DNA of 64,000 bases from Geothermobacter hydrogeniphilus (GCF_002093115.1 NZ_NAAD01000012.1:62001-126000); one strand, 5' to 3'; positions 17,753 to 26,198 are shown, counted from the first letter of the stretch. The notes: generated by a model not told the origin, from the letters alone. Numbers and translations: made by a program.

Positions 17753-17914
17753 CCTGAATCAATGGGTTTGTGCCGGATGAAGAGTGTAAGTGCTTGGCCT
17801 GGATGTGCTTTTCAAAAATCTGAGGCGCACCCATAGGTTCGCCGGTGATTTTTGGGAAGCGCAGACAGGTCAATGACTTGCGCTATTCGCCGGTGACAAG
17901 CTCACTGATTCAGG
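17753..17914 (+). mobile_element. 162-bp palindromic MITE-like element, copy 2
   Basis: Same length and ends as the copy at 5608, with more substitutions (first arm CCTGAATCAATGGG). Flanked by TAATA at 17748-17752 and 17915-17919, a 5-bp direct repeat consistent with transposition. It sits immediately after the LivF-like gene. Confidence 0.85.
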
Positions 17915-17955
17915 TAATAATCTGTCGGACTCCGGCAGCATGGAAGAGAGGTCTT

Positions 17956-18828
17956 ATGTCCAGAAAAAAGAAGACGACGGAAGAACTCGGTTCGGCCCGC
18001 TGGGTGGAAAACCTGATTCACGAATTCTGGGCGACCAGCCCGCAGAACACCCTCGCAAACGGCACCGGCGAGAAGGCCTGGGACAAGCCGCTGATCGGCT
18101 TCGCACGTGCCGACCACCCCCTCTTCCGGCAGTATGCCGCAGATTTCGCTCCCTTCTACTGGACTCCGGAGCAGGCCTTTCAACTGGCCTTCCCGGAGGC
18201 TCCGGCAACCGCGGAGGAGCTGAGTGTCATCAGCTGGGTGCTGCCGCAAACGGCCGCCACCCGGACCGATCAGGCCCAGGTCGACAAGGTTCCCGCTGAG
18301 CGCTGGGCCCGGTCACGGGATTTCGGCGAACGCTTCAACTGCGCCCTGCGCCTGCACCTGGCTGCCGTGCTGACCGCGGCGGGCTATCCGGCCGCCGCCC
18401 CGGAACGTCTCCCCGATTTCGGATTCCGGCGCTCCGAGCGTTTCGGGCTGGCCTCGAACTGGTCCGAACGGCACACCGCCCACGCCGCCGGGCTCGGCAC
18501 CTTCGGCCTCAGCGACGGGCTGATCACGCGGCGCGGCAAGGCGATACGCATCGGTTCGGTGGTCGCCCGCATCGACCTGCCCGGTACCCCGCTCCCCTAC
18601 GACCATCACCAGGCCTGGTGCCTGTGGCACACCCGGGGAATCTGCCGGGAATGCGTCCGCCGCTGCCCGGCAGACGCCATCAGCGACGCCGGACACGACA
18701 AGGACAAATGTTTCGCCTACATCCAGCAGGTGACCGCCCCCTACGCCCAGCAGACCTTCGGCACCGAGGCCACCCCCTGCGGTCTGTGCCAGGTCGGCAT
18801 CCCCTGCGAGGCACGGATTCCGGCCTGA
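17956..18828 (+). CDS. QueG-like 4Fe-4S protein (epoxyqueuosine-reductase-related)
   Basis: A 290-residue protein. The Fe-S region near the C-terminus has GICRECVRRCPADAIS (~224-239) and then CGLCQVGIPCEARIP (~274-288). The preceding SNWSERHTAHAAGLGTFGLSDGLITRRGKAIRIGSVV resembles the core of the QueG family, but the protein is shorter than QueG (about 380) and lacks its HEAT-repeat tail. It is more probably a stand-alone redox protein of this superfamily than a tRNA-modifying enzyme. I use the ATG at 17956; the in-frame ATG at 17845 lies inside the MITE. A 15-bp tandem repeat begins right after the stop. Confidence 0.72.
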   Translation: MSRKKKTTEELGSARWVENLIHEFWATSPQNTLANGTGEKAWDKPLIGFARADHPLFRQYAADFAPFYWTPEQAFQLAFPEAPATAEELSVISWVLPQTAATRTDQAQVDKVPAERWARSRDFGERFNCALRLHLAAVLTAAGYPAAAPERLPDFGFRRSERFGLASNWSERHTAHAAGLGTFGLSDGLITRRGKAIRIGSVVARIDLPGTPLPYDHHQAWCLWHTRGICRECVRRCPADAISDAGHDKDKCFAYIQQVTAPYAQQTFGTEATPCGLCQVGIPCEARIPA

Positions 18829-18979
18829 CGTACGGGCGGGTTCCGTACGGGCGGGTTCCGTAGGGGCGGGGTTCGTACGGGCGGGGTTCGTACGGGCGGG
18901 TTCCGTAGGGGCGGGGTTCGTACGGGCGGGGTTCGTACGGGCGGGGTTCGTACGGGCGGGGTTCGTACGGGCGGGGTTC
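18829..18979. repeat. Tandem array of ~10 units of a 15-bp REP half-site
   Basis: About ten head-to-tail units of CGTACGGGCGGGTTC or the variant CGTAGGGGCGGGGTTC, ending against an inverted AAACCCGCCCCTACG at 18980-18994. Each unit equals one arm of the REP palindromes that surround the neighbouring transposase gene. Unit length divisible by three keeps spurious reading frames open on both strands. Confidence 0.85.
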
Positions 18980-19009
18980 AAACCCGCCCCTACGCACATC
19001 CGGCACCAT

Positions 19010-19038
19010 GTAAGGGCGACCGGCCGGTCGCCCCTACG
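19010..19038. repeat. REP palindrome at the 3' end of the RAYT gene
   Basis: GTAAGGGCGACCGG / CCGGTCGCCCCTACG inverted arms. Its right end overlaps the transposase gene and supplies the TAG stop codon of that minus-strand gene. Confidence 0.8.
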
Positions 19039-19585
19039 GTTGTCCCGGATACAATTGGTCCATCTCCCATCGAACGGGATTGGTGCGGATGTATTCGCGA
19101 ATCCGGTTCAATTCGTCTTCATCGCGTACAACACGTTCCCAATAATTGCGTTGCCATAATTTCACCCCGGGGGCGTTGCGGATTTCGTTGATATAACGCG
19201 CCGAAAATGTTTTAAACCCACGGACAATTTCCGATAACCCATGTCGTTTAATATCTGTACGGGCGGATTCTGTACGGGCGGGTTTCAAACCCGCCCCTAC
19301 GGGTATGGGATCGATGGGCATCAATATGATAATCCCGTGAAAATGGTTGGGCATGATCACCGATTCATCCAATGCCACATGACAATAATGAGTCGGCAAA
19401 CCATGCCAGCAGTCTTTCACCACCCGGCCGAAATCATTCAACACCATCACCCCGTCCACAACGTCCCCGAACAGACATTCCCGATTTTGCGCGCAGATGG
19501 TCACGAAATAGGCCCCTGGCCGTGAATAATCGTAGCCGCGCAATCGAATCGAACGACGGTGATGGATATCAGGATTGTAATTCAT
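19034..19585 (-). CDS. REP-associated tyrosine transposase (RAYT, Y1/IS200-like)
   Basis: A 183-residue single-strand transposase. The HUH motif lies in IMPNHFHGIII (~76-86); the N-terminus RRSIRLRGYDYSRPGAYFVTICAQNRECLFG is the standard RAYT opening; LWQRNYWERVVRDEDELNRIREYIRTNP near the C-terminus carries the predicted catalytic tyrosine helix. It is flanked on both sides by REP palindromes, its probable substrates. In the middle of the gene a REP is inserted in frame (peptide VGAGLKPART at ~97-106), lengthening a loop between the HUH strand and the C-terminal helices. The gene has CCTCC-type complement (GGAGG) before its start. Confidence 0.9.
   Translation of the reverse strand: MNYNPDIHHRRSIRLRGYDYSRPGAYFVTICAQNRECLFGDVVDGVMVLNDFGRVVKDCWHGLPTHYCHVALDESVIMPNHFHGIIILMPIDPIPVGAGLKPARTESARTDIKRHGLSEIVRGFKTFSARYINEIRNAPGVKLWQRNYWERVVRDEDELNRIREYIRTNPVRWEMDQLYPGQP
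19257..19300. repeat. REP element inside the RAYT coding sequence
   Basis: GTACGGGCGGATTCT, GTACGGGCGGGTTTC and the inverted AAACCCGCCCCTAC lie within the transposase gene. The insertion keeps the frame open and encodes VGAGLKPARTESART on the minus strand. Confidence 0.8.
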
Positions 19586-19597
19586 GCCCCCTCCTTT

Positions 19598-19669
19598 GTA
19601 GGGGCGACCAGCCGGTCGCCCCTACGCACATCCGGCGCCATTGTACGGGCGACCGGCCGGTCGCCCCTG
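19598..19669. repeat. Two REP palindromes upstream of the RAYT gene
   Basis: GTAGGGGCGACCAG/CCGGTCGCCCCTACG (19598-19626) and GTACGGGCGACCGG/CCGGTCGCCCCTGC (19643-19669), spaced 16 bp apart. With the copies at 19010 and inside the gene they form a typical RAYT-REP cluster. Confidence 0.8.
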
Positions 19670-19730
19670 CGCACATCCTATCTAAAACAACCCTAATCTT
19701 CCAGCATGTAACAACCCTCGCGGGCGTCTA

Positions 19731-19793
19731 ATTCCACTCTGCGGAATCCAATTCCAAAATAGTTGACATCTCCTCCCGGCTCATGGCAGGATA
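19731..19793 (+). promoter_or_regulatory. IclR-type operator and promoter
   Basis: ATTCC-N7-GGAAT (19731-19747) is followed by a further GGAATCCAATTCC-like dyad (19743-19755), the size and symmetry expected for an IclR-family site. TTGACA at 19763-19768 and AGGATA near 19788 could be the promoter, with unusually long spacing (19 bp). It precedes the IclR gene and its operon, suggesting autoregulation. Confidence 0.5.
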
Positions 19794-19850
19794 CGAACAT
19801 TGTTTTAAGGACCTCCGCCCGCAGCCCGTTCCGGCGAAGGAAAATGGACC

Positions 19851-20627
19851 ATGAGCGACACAACCGGCACCGAAAAATCTCCCCAGATCATCACCGCCCT
19901 GGCGCGCGGGCTGAGCGTCCTGCGCTGTTTCGGCAAGGGGGACCGCTTCCTCGGTAACCAGGAAATCGCCGCGCGGACCGGCCTGCCGAAGGCGACCGTC
20001 TCGCGCCTGACCCAGACCCTGACGGCCCTCGGCTACCTGAACCATTCCAAGCGCTTCAACCAGTACAGCCTCGGCGTCGCCGTCCTGTCACTGGGTTATT
20101 CCCTGCTCGGCAACTCCGACATCCTCAAGGCGGCCCGACCACTGATGCAGGAACTGGCCGACCATGCCGAAGCCTCGGTCTCGCTGGCGGCCCGCGACGG
20201 CCTGCACATGGTCTACCTGGAAAACTGCGTCGCCTACGCCAACATGATCACCCTGCGCATCGATGTCGGGGCGCGTACCCGCATAGCCAACACCGCCATG
20301 GGCCGGGCCCTGCTGTGCGGCCTGCCGGAGCAGGAACGCAACGAACTCATCGCCGAAATCCGCCAGGCCACCACCCAGGAGGAGTGGCCGGCGATCAAGG
20401 CAGGCATCGAGCAGGGTGCGGTCGACTACCGGGAAAAGGGCTTCTGCTTTTCCCTCGGCGACTGGCGGGAAAACGTCAACTCCATCGCCGTGCCGCTGAT
20501 CCACGCCGACGGCACGGTCCAGGCGATCAACTGCGGGGGACCGTCCTGGCAGCTCAGCGCCGAAAAACTCGAACACGAAATCGGCCCGCGACTGATCGAA
20601 ATCTCACGACGACTGGCAGACCTATAG
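19851..20627 (+). CDS. IclR-family transcriptional regulator
   Basis: A 258-residue regulator. N-terminal winged helix-turn-helix at about 12-80 (NQEIAARTGLPKATVSRLTQTLTALGYL), followed by the IclR effector domain at about 90-255 (GARTRIANTAMGRALLCGLPEQERN). It is 9 bp upstream of the dehydrogenase gene, so it is probably the first gene of, and the regulator of, the glutaryl/glutaconyl-CoA operon. The inducer is likely an aromatic acid or CoA ester, as known for PobR/PcaR relatives; this is inference. Confidence 0.88.
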   Translation: MSDTTGTEKSPQIITALARGLSVLRCFGKGDRFLGNQEIAARTGLPKATVSRLTQTLTALGYLNHSKRFNQYSLGVAVLSLGYSLLGNSDILKAARPLMQELADHAEASVSLAARDGLHMVYLENCVAYANMITLRIDVGARTRIANTAMGRALLCGLPEQERNELIAEIRQATTQEEWPAIKAGIEQGAVDYREKGFCFSLGDWRENVNSIAVPLIHADGTVQAINCGGPSWQLSAEKLEHEIGPRLIEISRRLADL

Positions 20628-20636
20628 GAGGCAACT

Positions 20637-21794
20637 ATGCAGTTTGGACTCACCGACGAACAGAAGATGATGCAGGAGATGGCCCGGGATTTCGCCCTCA
20701 AGGAGATCCAGCCCACCCTCAAGGAAGATGAGGCGAATCACCGCTACCGCCCCGAGCGGGTCAAGCAGATGGCCGAACTCGGCTTCTTCGGCTGCGCCCT
20801 GCCGGAAGAGTACGGCGGCAACGGCTTCGGCTTCCTGGAATCGGTCCTGCTGGCCGAGCAGATCGCCAAGGTCAGCGGTTCCTGGCGCCTGCCCTTCAAC
20901 ATGCAGAACATCGGCCCGGCGGTGACGGTCAACAAGTTCGGCACCAAAGAGCAGAAGGAACGCTTCATCCCCAACTGGGTCAATGCCGACGCCTGCGGTT
21001 TCTTCGCCATCACCGAGCCCAACTCCGGCTCCGACGTTGCCAGCATGCGAACCACGGCCACCGACTGCGGTGACCACTGGGAACTCAACGGCCAGAAGAT
21101 GTGGATTTCCAACGCCCACGTCGGCGACTGGGGCCTGGTTTACGCCTTCACCGACCGCGAGAAGAAATACAAGGGCATGACCTGCTTCATCGTCAACCTC
21201 AAGGACAACGAGGGGATCGTCACCGCTCCGATCGACACCAAACTCGGCCTGCATTGCGCCCCGACCGGCGAAATCGCCTTCACCAAGGCGAAAATCCCCA
21301 AGGATTCGGTCCTCGGCGAGGTCGGCCAGGGCTTCCAGATCTGCATGTGGCAGCTCAACAACACCCGCATCAGCTGCGCCGCCGGGGCCCTGGGGATTGC
21401 CGGCGGCGCCATCGACGCCGCCATCGAATACGCCAACGAGCGCACCCAGTTCGGCAAGAAGATCGGCGCCTACCAGATGATCCAGGCCCAGATCGCCGAC
21501 ATGGTCGCCGAGCATGACGCCGCCAAGATGCTGGTCTACCGGGCCGCCTGGCTCAAGGACCAGGGGCTGCCCAACCAGCAGCAGACCTCCATCGCCAAGC
21601 TCTTCGCCTCCGAGGCCGCGGTCCACGCCGCCAGCGCGACGATGAAAATCTTCGGCAGCTACGGCTTCTCGACCGAGTACCCGGCCGAGCGATTCCTGCG
21701 CGACGCCCAGTCGCTGCGGGTGGTCGAAGGAACCAGCAACATCCAGAAAACCATCATCGCCGGCATCGCCATGGGTGATGTCCCCAATCGCTGA
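20637..21794 (+). CDS. Acyl-CoA dehydrogenase, probable glutaryl-CoA dehydrogenase (possibly non-decarboxylating)
   Basis: A 385-residue ACAD of standard length. Features: FAITEPNSGSDVASMRTTA (~121-139), ANERTQFGKKIGAYQMIQAQIADMVAEH (~263-290) and the catalytic base region SLRVVEGTSNIQKTIIA (~361-377). The genes immediately downstream encode a biotin-dependent, Na+-pumping acyl-CoA decarboxylase. This fits an enzyme that oxidises glutaryl-CoA only to glutaconyl-CoA and leaves decarboxylation to the pump, as known from Desulfococcus. Whether it decarboxylates on its own cannot be read safely from the sequence. RBS AGGAGG lies 7 bp upstream. Confidence 0.8.
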   Translation: MQFGLTDEQKMMQEMARDFALKEIQPTLKEDEANHRYRPERVKQMAELGFFGCALPEEYGGNGFGFLESVLLAEQIAKVSGSWRLPFNMQNIGPAVTVNKFGTKEQKERFIPNWVNADACGFFAITEPNSGSDVASMRTTATDCGDHWELNGQKMWISNAHVGDWGLVYAFTDREKKYKGMTCFIVNLKDNEGIVTAPIDTKLGLHCAPTGEIAFTKAKIPKDSVLGEVGQGFQICMWQLNNTRISCAAGALGIAGGAIDAAIEYANERTQFGKKIGAYQMIQAQIADMVAEHDAAKMLVYRAAWLKDQGLPNQQQTSIAKLFASEAAVHAASATMKIFGSYGFSTEYPAERFLRDAQSLRVVEGTSNIQKTIIAGIAMGDVPNR

Positions 21795-21823
21795 CAGGCG
21801 ACGAGTCAACAAAGGAGTCAACC

Positions 21824-21979
21824 ATGGAAACCAACTGGTCCAAGGTTGTGGAAGTTTTCACCAGCGGTATCGTCGGCGTCTTCCTGGTGATGGTGCTGCT
21901 GCAGATCCTGACCCAGCTCAACACCAGGATCATCGACCTGATCGAAAGCTGGAACAAGAACGAAGACGCGGGAGAATAA
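21824..21979 (+). CDS. Small membrane subunit of Na+-pumping decarboxylase (gamma/OadG-like)
   Basis: A 51-residue protein with one predicted membrane helix (about 9-32, VFTSGIVGVFLVMVLLQILTQL) and a charged C-terminus (ESWNKNEDAGE). AAAGGAG precedes the ATG. Its size, topology and position directly before the beta subunit fit the gamma/delta anchor subunit of the oxaloacetate/glutaconyl-CoA decarboxylase family. It would hold the carboxyltransferase on the membrane. Its own sequence is too short for a firm family call; context carries the assignment. Confidence 0.75.
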   Translation: METNWSKVVEVFTSGIVGVFLVMVLLQILTQLNTRIIDLIESWNKNEDAGE

Positions 21980-21982
21980 GCC

Positions 21983-23101
21983 ATGCTGGATATCCTCAAG
22001 GACCTTATTTTTTCCAGCGGCGCGGTCAGCCTGACCGGCGGCAACATCGTCATGTGGCTGGTGGCCTTTGTCCTGTTCTACCTGGCCATCAAGAAACAGT
22101 ACGAGCCGCTGCTGCTGCTGCCGATCGCCTTCGGCATCCTGGTCGTCAACCTGCCGCTGACCTTTCTGATGCAACCCGAACACGGCCTGATCTGGTTCTT
22201 CTATCATTACGGAATCCAGTTCGACATCATTCCGCCGCTGATCTTCCTCGGGCTCGGGGCGATGATCGATTTCGGCCCGCTGATCGCCAACCCCAAGACC
22301 CTGCTGCTGGGCGCCGGGGCCCAGGCCGGCCTCTACGTCACCTTCTTCGCCGCGATCCTGTTCGGCTTTGACCTGCAGGAGGCCGGTTCCATCGCCATCA
22401 TCGGCGGGGCCGACGGCCCGACCACCATCTACCTGACCTCCAAGCTCGCACCCCATCTGCTCGGTGCCACGGCGGTCTCGGCCTACGCCTACATGGCGCT
22501 GGTGCCGATCATCCAGCCGCCGATGATGAAGCTGCTGACCACCGAAAAGGAACGCAAGATCGTCATGACCAAGCTGCGGCCGGTGAGCCGCCTGCAGAAG
22601 GTCTGCTTTCCGATCGTCACCGCCATGACCATCATGCTGGTGGTGCCGCCGGCCGCCCCGCTGATCTCGATGCTGATGCTCGGCAACCTGTTCAAGGAAT
22701 CGGGCGTCGTCGAACGGCTGACCAATGCCTCCGCCAACGAGTTGATGAACATCGTCACCATCTTCCTCGGACTGTCGATCGGCGCCACCATGACCGCTTC
22801 GACCTTCCTCAACCCCAAGGTGCTGTTCATCTTTTTCCTCGGGCTGTTCGCTTTTGTAGTCAGCACCGCGGCCGGGCTGCTGATGGCCAAGCTGATGAAC
22901 CTGTTCCTCAAGGACAAGATCAACCCGCTGATCGGCGCGGCCGGGGTCTCGGCGGTACCGATGGCGGCCCGCTGCGTCCACAAGGTCGGCTCCGAGGCCA
23001 ACCGGCGCAACTACCTGCTGATGTACGCCATGGGGCCGAACGTGGCCGGCGTCATCGGCACGGTGGTGGCCGCGGCCATTTTACTGAAGAATCTCGGCTG
23101 A
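21983..23101 (+). CDS. gcdB: Na+-translocating decarboxylase beta subunit (GcdB/OadB family)
   Basis: A 372-residue integral membrane protein with about nine to eleven helices. The conserved GGADGPTTIYLTSKLAP (~139-155) contains the aspartate implicated in Na+ binding and decarboxylation; FLGLGAMIDFGPLIANP (~86-102) and GAAGVSAVPMAARCVHKVG (~315-333) are further family blocks. It decarboxylates carboxybiotin and exports Na+. GcdB of Acidaminococcus is about the same length. It starts 4 bp after the small subunit gene. Confidence 0.92.
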   Translation: MLDILKDLIFSSGAVSLTGGNIVMWLVAFVLFYLAIKKQYEPLLLLPIAFGILVVNLPLTFLMQPEHGLIWFFYHYGIQFDIIPPLIFLGLGAMIDFGPLIANPKTLLLGAGAQAGLYVTFFAAILFGFDLQEAGSIAIIGGADGPTTIYLTSKLAPHLLGATAVSAYAYMALVPIIQPPMMKLLTTEKERKIVMTKLRPVSRLQKVCFPIVTAMTIMLVVPPAAPLISMLMLGNLFKESGVVERLTNASANELMNIVTIFLGLSIGATMTASTFLNPKVLFIFFLGLFAFVVSTAAGLLMAKLMNLFLKDKINPLIGAAGVSAVPMAARCVHKVGSEANRRNYLLMYAMGPNVAGVIGTVVAAAILLKNLG

Positions 23102-23151
23102 TCCCGGTTAGCGGAAGAAACCTGCAACCAACGTGAAAAAGGAGAAAAACC

Positions 23152-23364
23152 ATGGCTGAACTGATTGCTCCCATCGCCGGAAACGTCTGGAAAATCCTCG
23201 TGGCCGAAGGCGACAAAGTGGAACTGGACGACGAGCTGATCATCCTCGAAGCCCTGAAGATGGAAACTCCTATCTACTGCGACGAAGGCGGTACCGTCAC
23301 CGCCATCAAGGTCAAGGAAGGGGACGCGGTCAACGAAGGGGATGTGCTGGTCGTAATTGACTGA
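23152..23364 (+). CDS. Biotin carboxyl carrier protein
   Basis: A 70-residue stand-alone biotinyl domain. The biotin attachment site is EALKMETPI (lysine ~40), with L replacing the first M of the usual AMKM. The typical hammerhead halves surround it (IAGNVWKILVAEGDKVELDDELIILEA / GTVTAIKVKEGDAVNEGDVLVVI). It shuttles CO2 from the carboxyltransferase to the beta subunit. It lacks the Ala/Pro-rich linker present in Acidaminococcus GcdC. AAAGGAGAA precedes the start. Confidence 0.93.
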   Translation: MAELIAPIAGNVWKILVAEGDKVELDDELIILEALKMETPIYCDEGGTVTAIKVKEGDAVNEGDVLVVID

Positions 23365-23375
23365 CCCTGGCTGCC

Positions 23376-23460
23376 GGGGCGCCGCTTGCTGCGCCCTTCC
23401 CGGAATCGTCTTTTTTGATCATCATCTGATCTCGGCCGTGGGCGCGGCAAGCAGCGCCCC
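23376..23460 (+). repeat. Imperfect intercistronic hairpin
   Basis: GGGGCGCCGCTTGCTGCGCCC and GGGCGCGGCAAGCAGCGCCCC pair with two mismatches around a ~43-nt AT-rich loop. It lies between the biotin carrier and carboxyltransferase genes and could set their relative expression. Confidence 0.6.
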
Positions 23461-23480
23461 TGCCACGAAAGGGATTCATC

Positions 23481-25238
23481 ATGTCACGCAAACAGACGCC
23501 ATTGCGCCCGTACTTTGAGAAAATGCCCGAGATCGGCAAACCTCTCAGGGAAGGAGAGGTACGCCGCTCCCAGGCCAACGTTGAACTGATCCGCGAGCAG
23601 GAAGAGATCATCGCCCGGGAACTTGAACGGGTGAAAAACGCCGGCATCCCCGCCGAGAAGGTTCACAGCCGCGGCGGGATGACCATCTACGACCGCCTCG
23701 ATTACCTGGTCGACGAGGGCACCTGGTGCCCCCTGCACAGCCTCTACAACCCGGCAAACAATGAAGAGGGCTGTACCGGGGTCGTCAACGGCATCGGCAA
23801 GATTGAAGGCAAATGGGCGGTGATCATCGGCTTCGACAACAAGGTCATGGCCGGCGCCTGGATCGCCGGGCAGTCCGAGAACATCCTGATGGTCACCGAC
23901 ATGGCCAAGCGACTCAACGTGCCGCTGGTCTGGCTGACCAACTGCAGCGGCGTCAAGCTGATGGAGCAGGAGACGGTCTACGCCGGCCGCCGTTCCAGCG
24001 GCGCGCCCTTCTACCGTCACGCCGACCTCAACCACCTCGGCATCCCGATTCTCAACGGCATCTACGGCACCAACCCGGCCGGCGGCGGTTACCAGGGTAT
24101 CAGCCCGACCATCCTGCTGGCCCACGACGGGGCGAATATCGCCGTCGGCGGCGCCGGCATCGTCGGCGGCATGAACCCCAAGGGCTATATCGACGAAGAG
24201 GCCGCCCGGGCGCTGATCGAAGGCACCCGCAACTTCAAGGGCAAGGTGCCGGGGCGGGTGGAAACCCACTTCGACCAGACCGCCTACTTCCGCGAAGTCC
24301 ACGATACCGAGCAGGGCGTCCTCGACGGCATCAAGGACTACATGCGCAAGATGCCCGCCTACGATCCGACCGTATTCCGGGTGGCGGAACCGGCCGCGCC
24401 GAAGCTGCCGGTCGAGGATCTCAACCTGATCCTGCCGGCCAACCAGAAGCGGCCCTATGACGCGATCCAGATCCTGGCGCGGCTCACCGACAACAGCGAG
24501 TTCATGGAATATCGTCCCGATTACGGCCGCGAGGTCTTCACCGGCATCGCCAAGATCGACGGTTTCCCGGTTGCCTTCATCGGCAACCGCCAGGGGATCT
24601 TCCCCGGCTATCCCGACTACGCCGAGGGCGCCTATCCCGGCGTCGGCGGCAAGCACTATCGGGAGGGACTGATCAAGCAGGGCGAGTTCGTCACTCTTTG
24701 CGGTCGCGACAATCTGCCGATCATCTGGCTGCAGGACACCACCGGCATCGACGTCGGCGACCTGGCCGAAGAGGCCGAACTGCTCGCGCTGGGGCAGTCG
24801 CTGGTCTATTCCATCGAACAGACCGACCTGTCGATGATGTGCGTGGTGCTGCGCAAGGGCACCGCCGCGGCGCACTACATCATGTGCGGTCCCCAGGCCA
24901 ACAACAACAACGCCTTCACCCTCGGCACACCACTGACCGAGATCTACGTCATGCACGGCGAAACCGCCGCCGCGGCCTCCTACGCCCGGCGCCTGGTCAA
25001 GGAAGAGGATGCCGGCAACGACCTGGCCCCGACCCTGGAGAAGATGAACCGGATGATCCAGGACTACCAGGAGAAGTCACGACCGGCCTACTGCGCCATC
25101 AGCGGTTTCGTCGACGAGATCGTCTCGCTGCCGGAACTGCGCCGCTACATCCAGGCCTTCACCGGGGCCAACTACCAGAACCCGAAATCGATCACCCCGA
25201 TCCACCAGATGCTGCTGCCCCGCATCATCAGGGGCTGA
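23481..25238 (+). CDS. gcdA: Glutaconyl-CoA decarboxylase alpha subunit (acyl-CoA carboxyltransferase)
   Basis: A 585-residue carboxyltransferase with fused N- and C-domains of the crotonase fold; Acidaminococcus GcdA has 587 residues. The N-domain includes GTWCPLHSLYNP and WAVIIGFDNKVMAGAWIAGQSENI; the C-domain has GFPVAFIGNRQGIFPGYPDY, LPIIWLQDTTGIDVGDLAEEAELLALG and the CoA-binding MCGPQANNNNAFTLGTP. It transfers the carboxyl group from glutaconyl-CoA to biotin, giving crotonyl-CoA. Methylmalonyl- or other acyl-CoA decarboxylases share this fold, but length and the adjacent glutaryl-type dehydrogenase favour glutaconyl-CoA. Confidence 0.9.
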   Translation: MSRKQTPLRPYFEKMPEIGKPLREGEVRRSQANVELIREQEEIIARELERVKNAGIPAEKVHSRGGMTIYDRLDYLVDEGTWCPLHSLYNPANNEEGCTGVVNGIGKIEGKWAVIIGFDNKVMAGAWIAGQSENILMVTDMAKRLNVPLVWLTNCSGVKLMEQETVYAGRRSSGAPFYRHADLNHLGIPILNGIYGTNPAGGGYQGISPTILLAHDGANIAVGGAGIVGGMNPKGYIDEEAARALIEGTRNFKGKVPGRVETHFDQTAYFREVHDTEQGVLDGIKDYMRKMPAYDPTVFRVAEPAAPKLPVEDLNLILPANQKRPYDAIQILARLTDNSEFMEYRPDYGREVFTGIAKIDGFPVAFIGNRQGIFPGYPDYAEGAYPGVGGKHYREGLIKQGEFVTLCGRDNLPIIWLQDTTGIDVGDLAEEAELLALGQSLVYSIEQTDLSMMCVVLRKGTAAAHYIMCGPQANNNNAFTLGTPLTEIYVMHGETAAAASYARRLVKEEDAGNDLAPTLEKMNRMIQDYQEKSRPAYCAISGFVDEIVSLPELRRYIQAFTGANYQNPKSITPIHQMLLPRIIRG

Positions 25239-25363
25239 GCCCTGCTGACGGCTGGAGCCGCGGCAAACGCCGGCACGACGTCCCCCCTTTTCCCGGACCT
25301 CCTCTCCCGGGGAAAGGGGGGATTTAACTCCCGTTGATCCGGCCCGGCCCCGAAAGGAGTCGT

Positions 25364-26188
25364 ATGACCGCCAACCGTATCGCCGCCCATTACGCCCGCC
25401 AGGATCTCGAAGCGACAATCATGGCCGCCATCGAACACGCCGGCGTCGACCTGCGGCACCTCTCCCCGCAGGACCTGGCCCCGCTGGACGAGTTTCATGT
25501 CGGCGGCCGCAGGGCGACCCTCGAACTGGCCCGGCGACTGGACCTCGAAGCAGAGACCCGGGTACTGGATGTCGGTTGCGGGCTCGGCGGCCCTTCCCGC
25601 TGCCTGGCCCTTGAATTCGGCTGCCGGGTCACCGGCATCGATCTGAGTGCGGACTACTGCCGCCTCGCCGCAACCTTTGCCCGTCATCTCGGGCTGGATG
25701 AACGCGTCTGCTACCGGCAGGGGAACGCCCTTGATCTGCCCTTTGCCGACGGCAGCTTCGACCTGCTCTGGACCCAGCACGCGGCGATGAACATCGCCGA
25801 CAAGGCCGGACTCTACGCCGAAATGTGGCGGGTTCTGAAACCGGGCGGAAAACTGGCCATCTATGATATCCTCAGCGGCGAGGGCGGGCCGGTGCACTTC
25901 CCGGTCCCCTGGGCGCGCGAGGCGTCCATCAGCCACCTGGCAACCGCCGGACAGCTGCGGACGCACCTCGAAACCGCCGGCTTTCAGATCCTCGATTGGC
26001 GGGATACCACCGCACAGGGCCGCGACTGGTTCCGACGCCAGGGAGAACGGATCAGAAAGAACGGCCTGCCGCCCCTCGGCATCCACCTGCTGCTGGGCGA
26101 CGATTTTCAGCAGATGGCCCGCAACCAGGTGCGCAACCTCGAAGAGGGGCGCATCGCCCTGATCGAAGCCATCGTCAAACGACCCTGA
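25364..26188 (+). CDS. Class I SAM-dependent methyltransferase
   Basis: A 274-residue enzyme. SAM-binding motif I is VLDVGCGLGGPSRCLA (~65-80), followed by VTGIDLSADYC (~87-97) and the post-motif LLWTQHAAMNIADK. The pattern is close to glycine/sarcosine-type or ubiquinone-type C/O/N-methyltransferases; substrate unknown. AAAGGAG lies 8 bp before the ATG at 25364. It is separated from the decarboxylase by 125 bp and may still belong to the same transcript, where a methyl acceptor from methoxylated aromatics would be an attractive but unproven substrate. Confidence 0.8.
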   Translation: MTANRIAAHYARQDLEATIMAAIEHAGVDLRHLSPQDLAPLDEFHVGGRRATLELARRLDLEAETRVLDVGCGLGGPSRCLALEFGCRVTGIDLSADYCRLAATFARHLGLDERVCYRQGNALDLPFADGSFDLLWTQHAAMNIADKAGLYAEMWRVLKPGGKLAIYDILSGEGGPVHFPVPWAREASISHLATAGQLRTHLETAGFQILDWRDTTAQGRDWFRRQGERIRKNGLPPLGIHLLLGDDFQQMARNQVRNLEEGRIALIEAIVKRP

Positions 26189-26198
26189 GGAGTCATCC

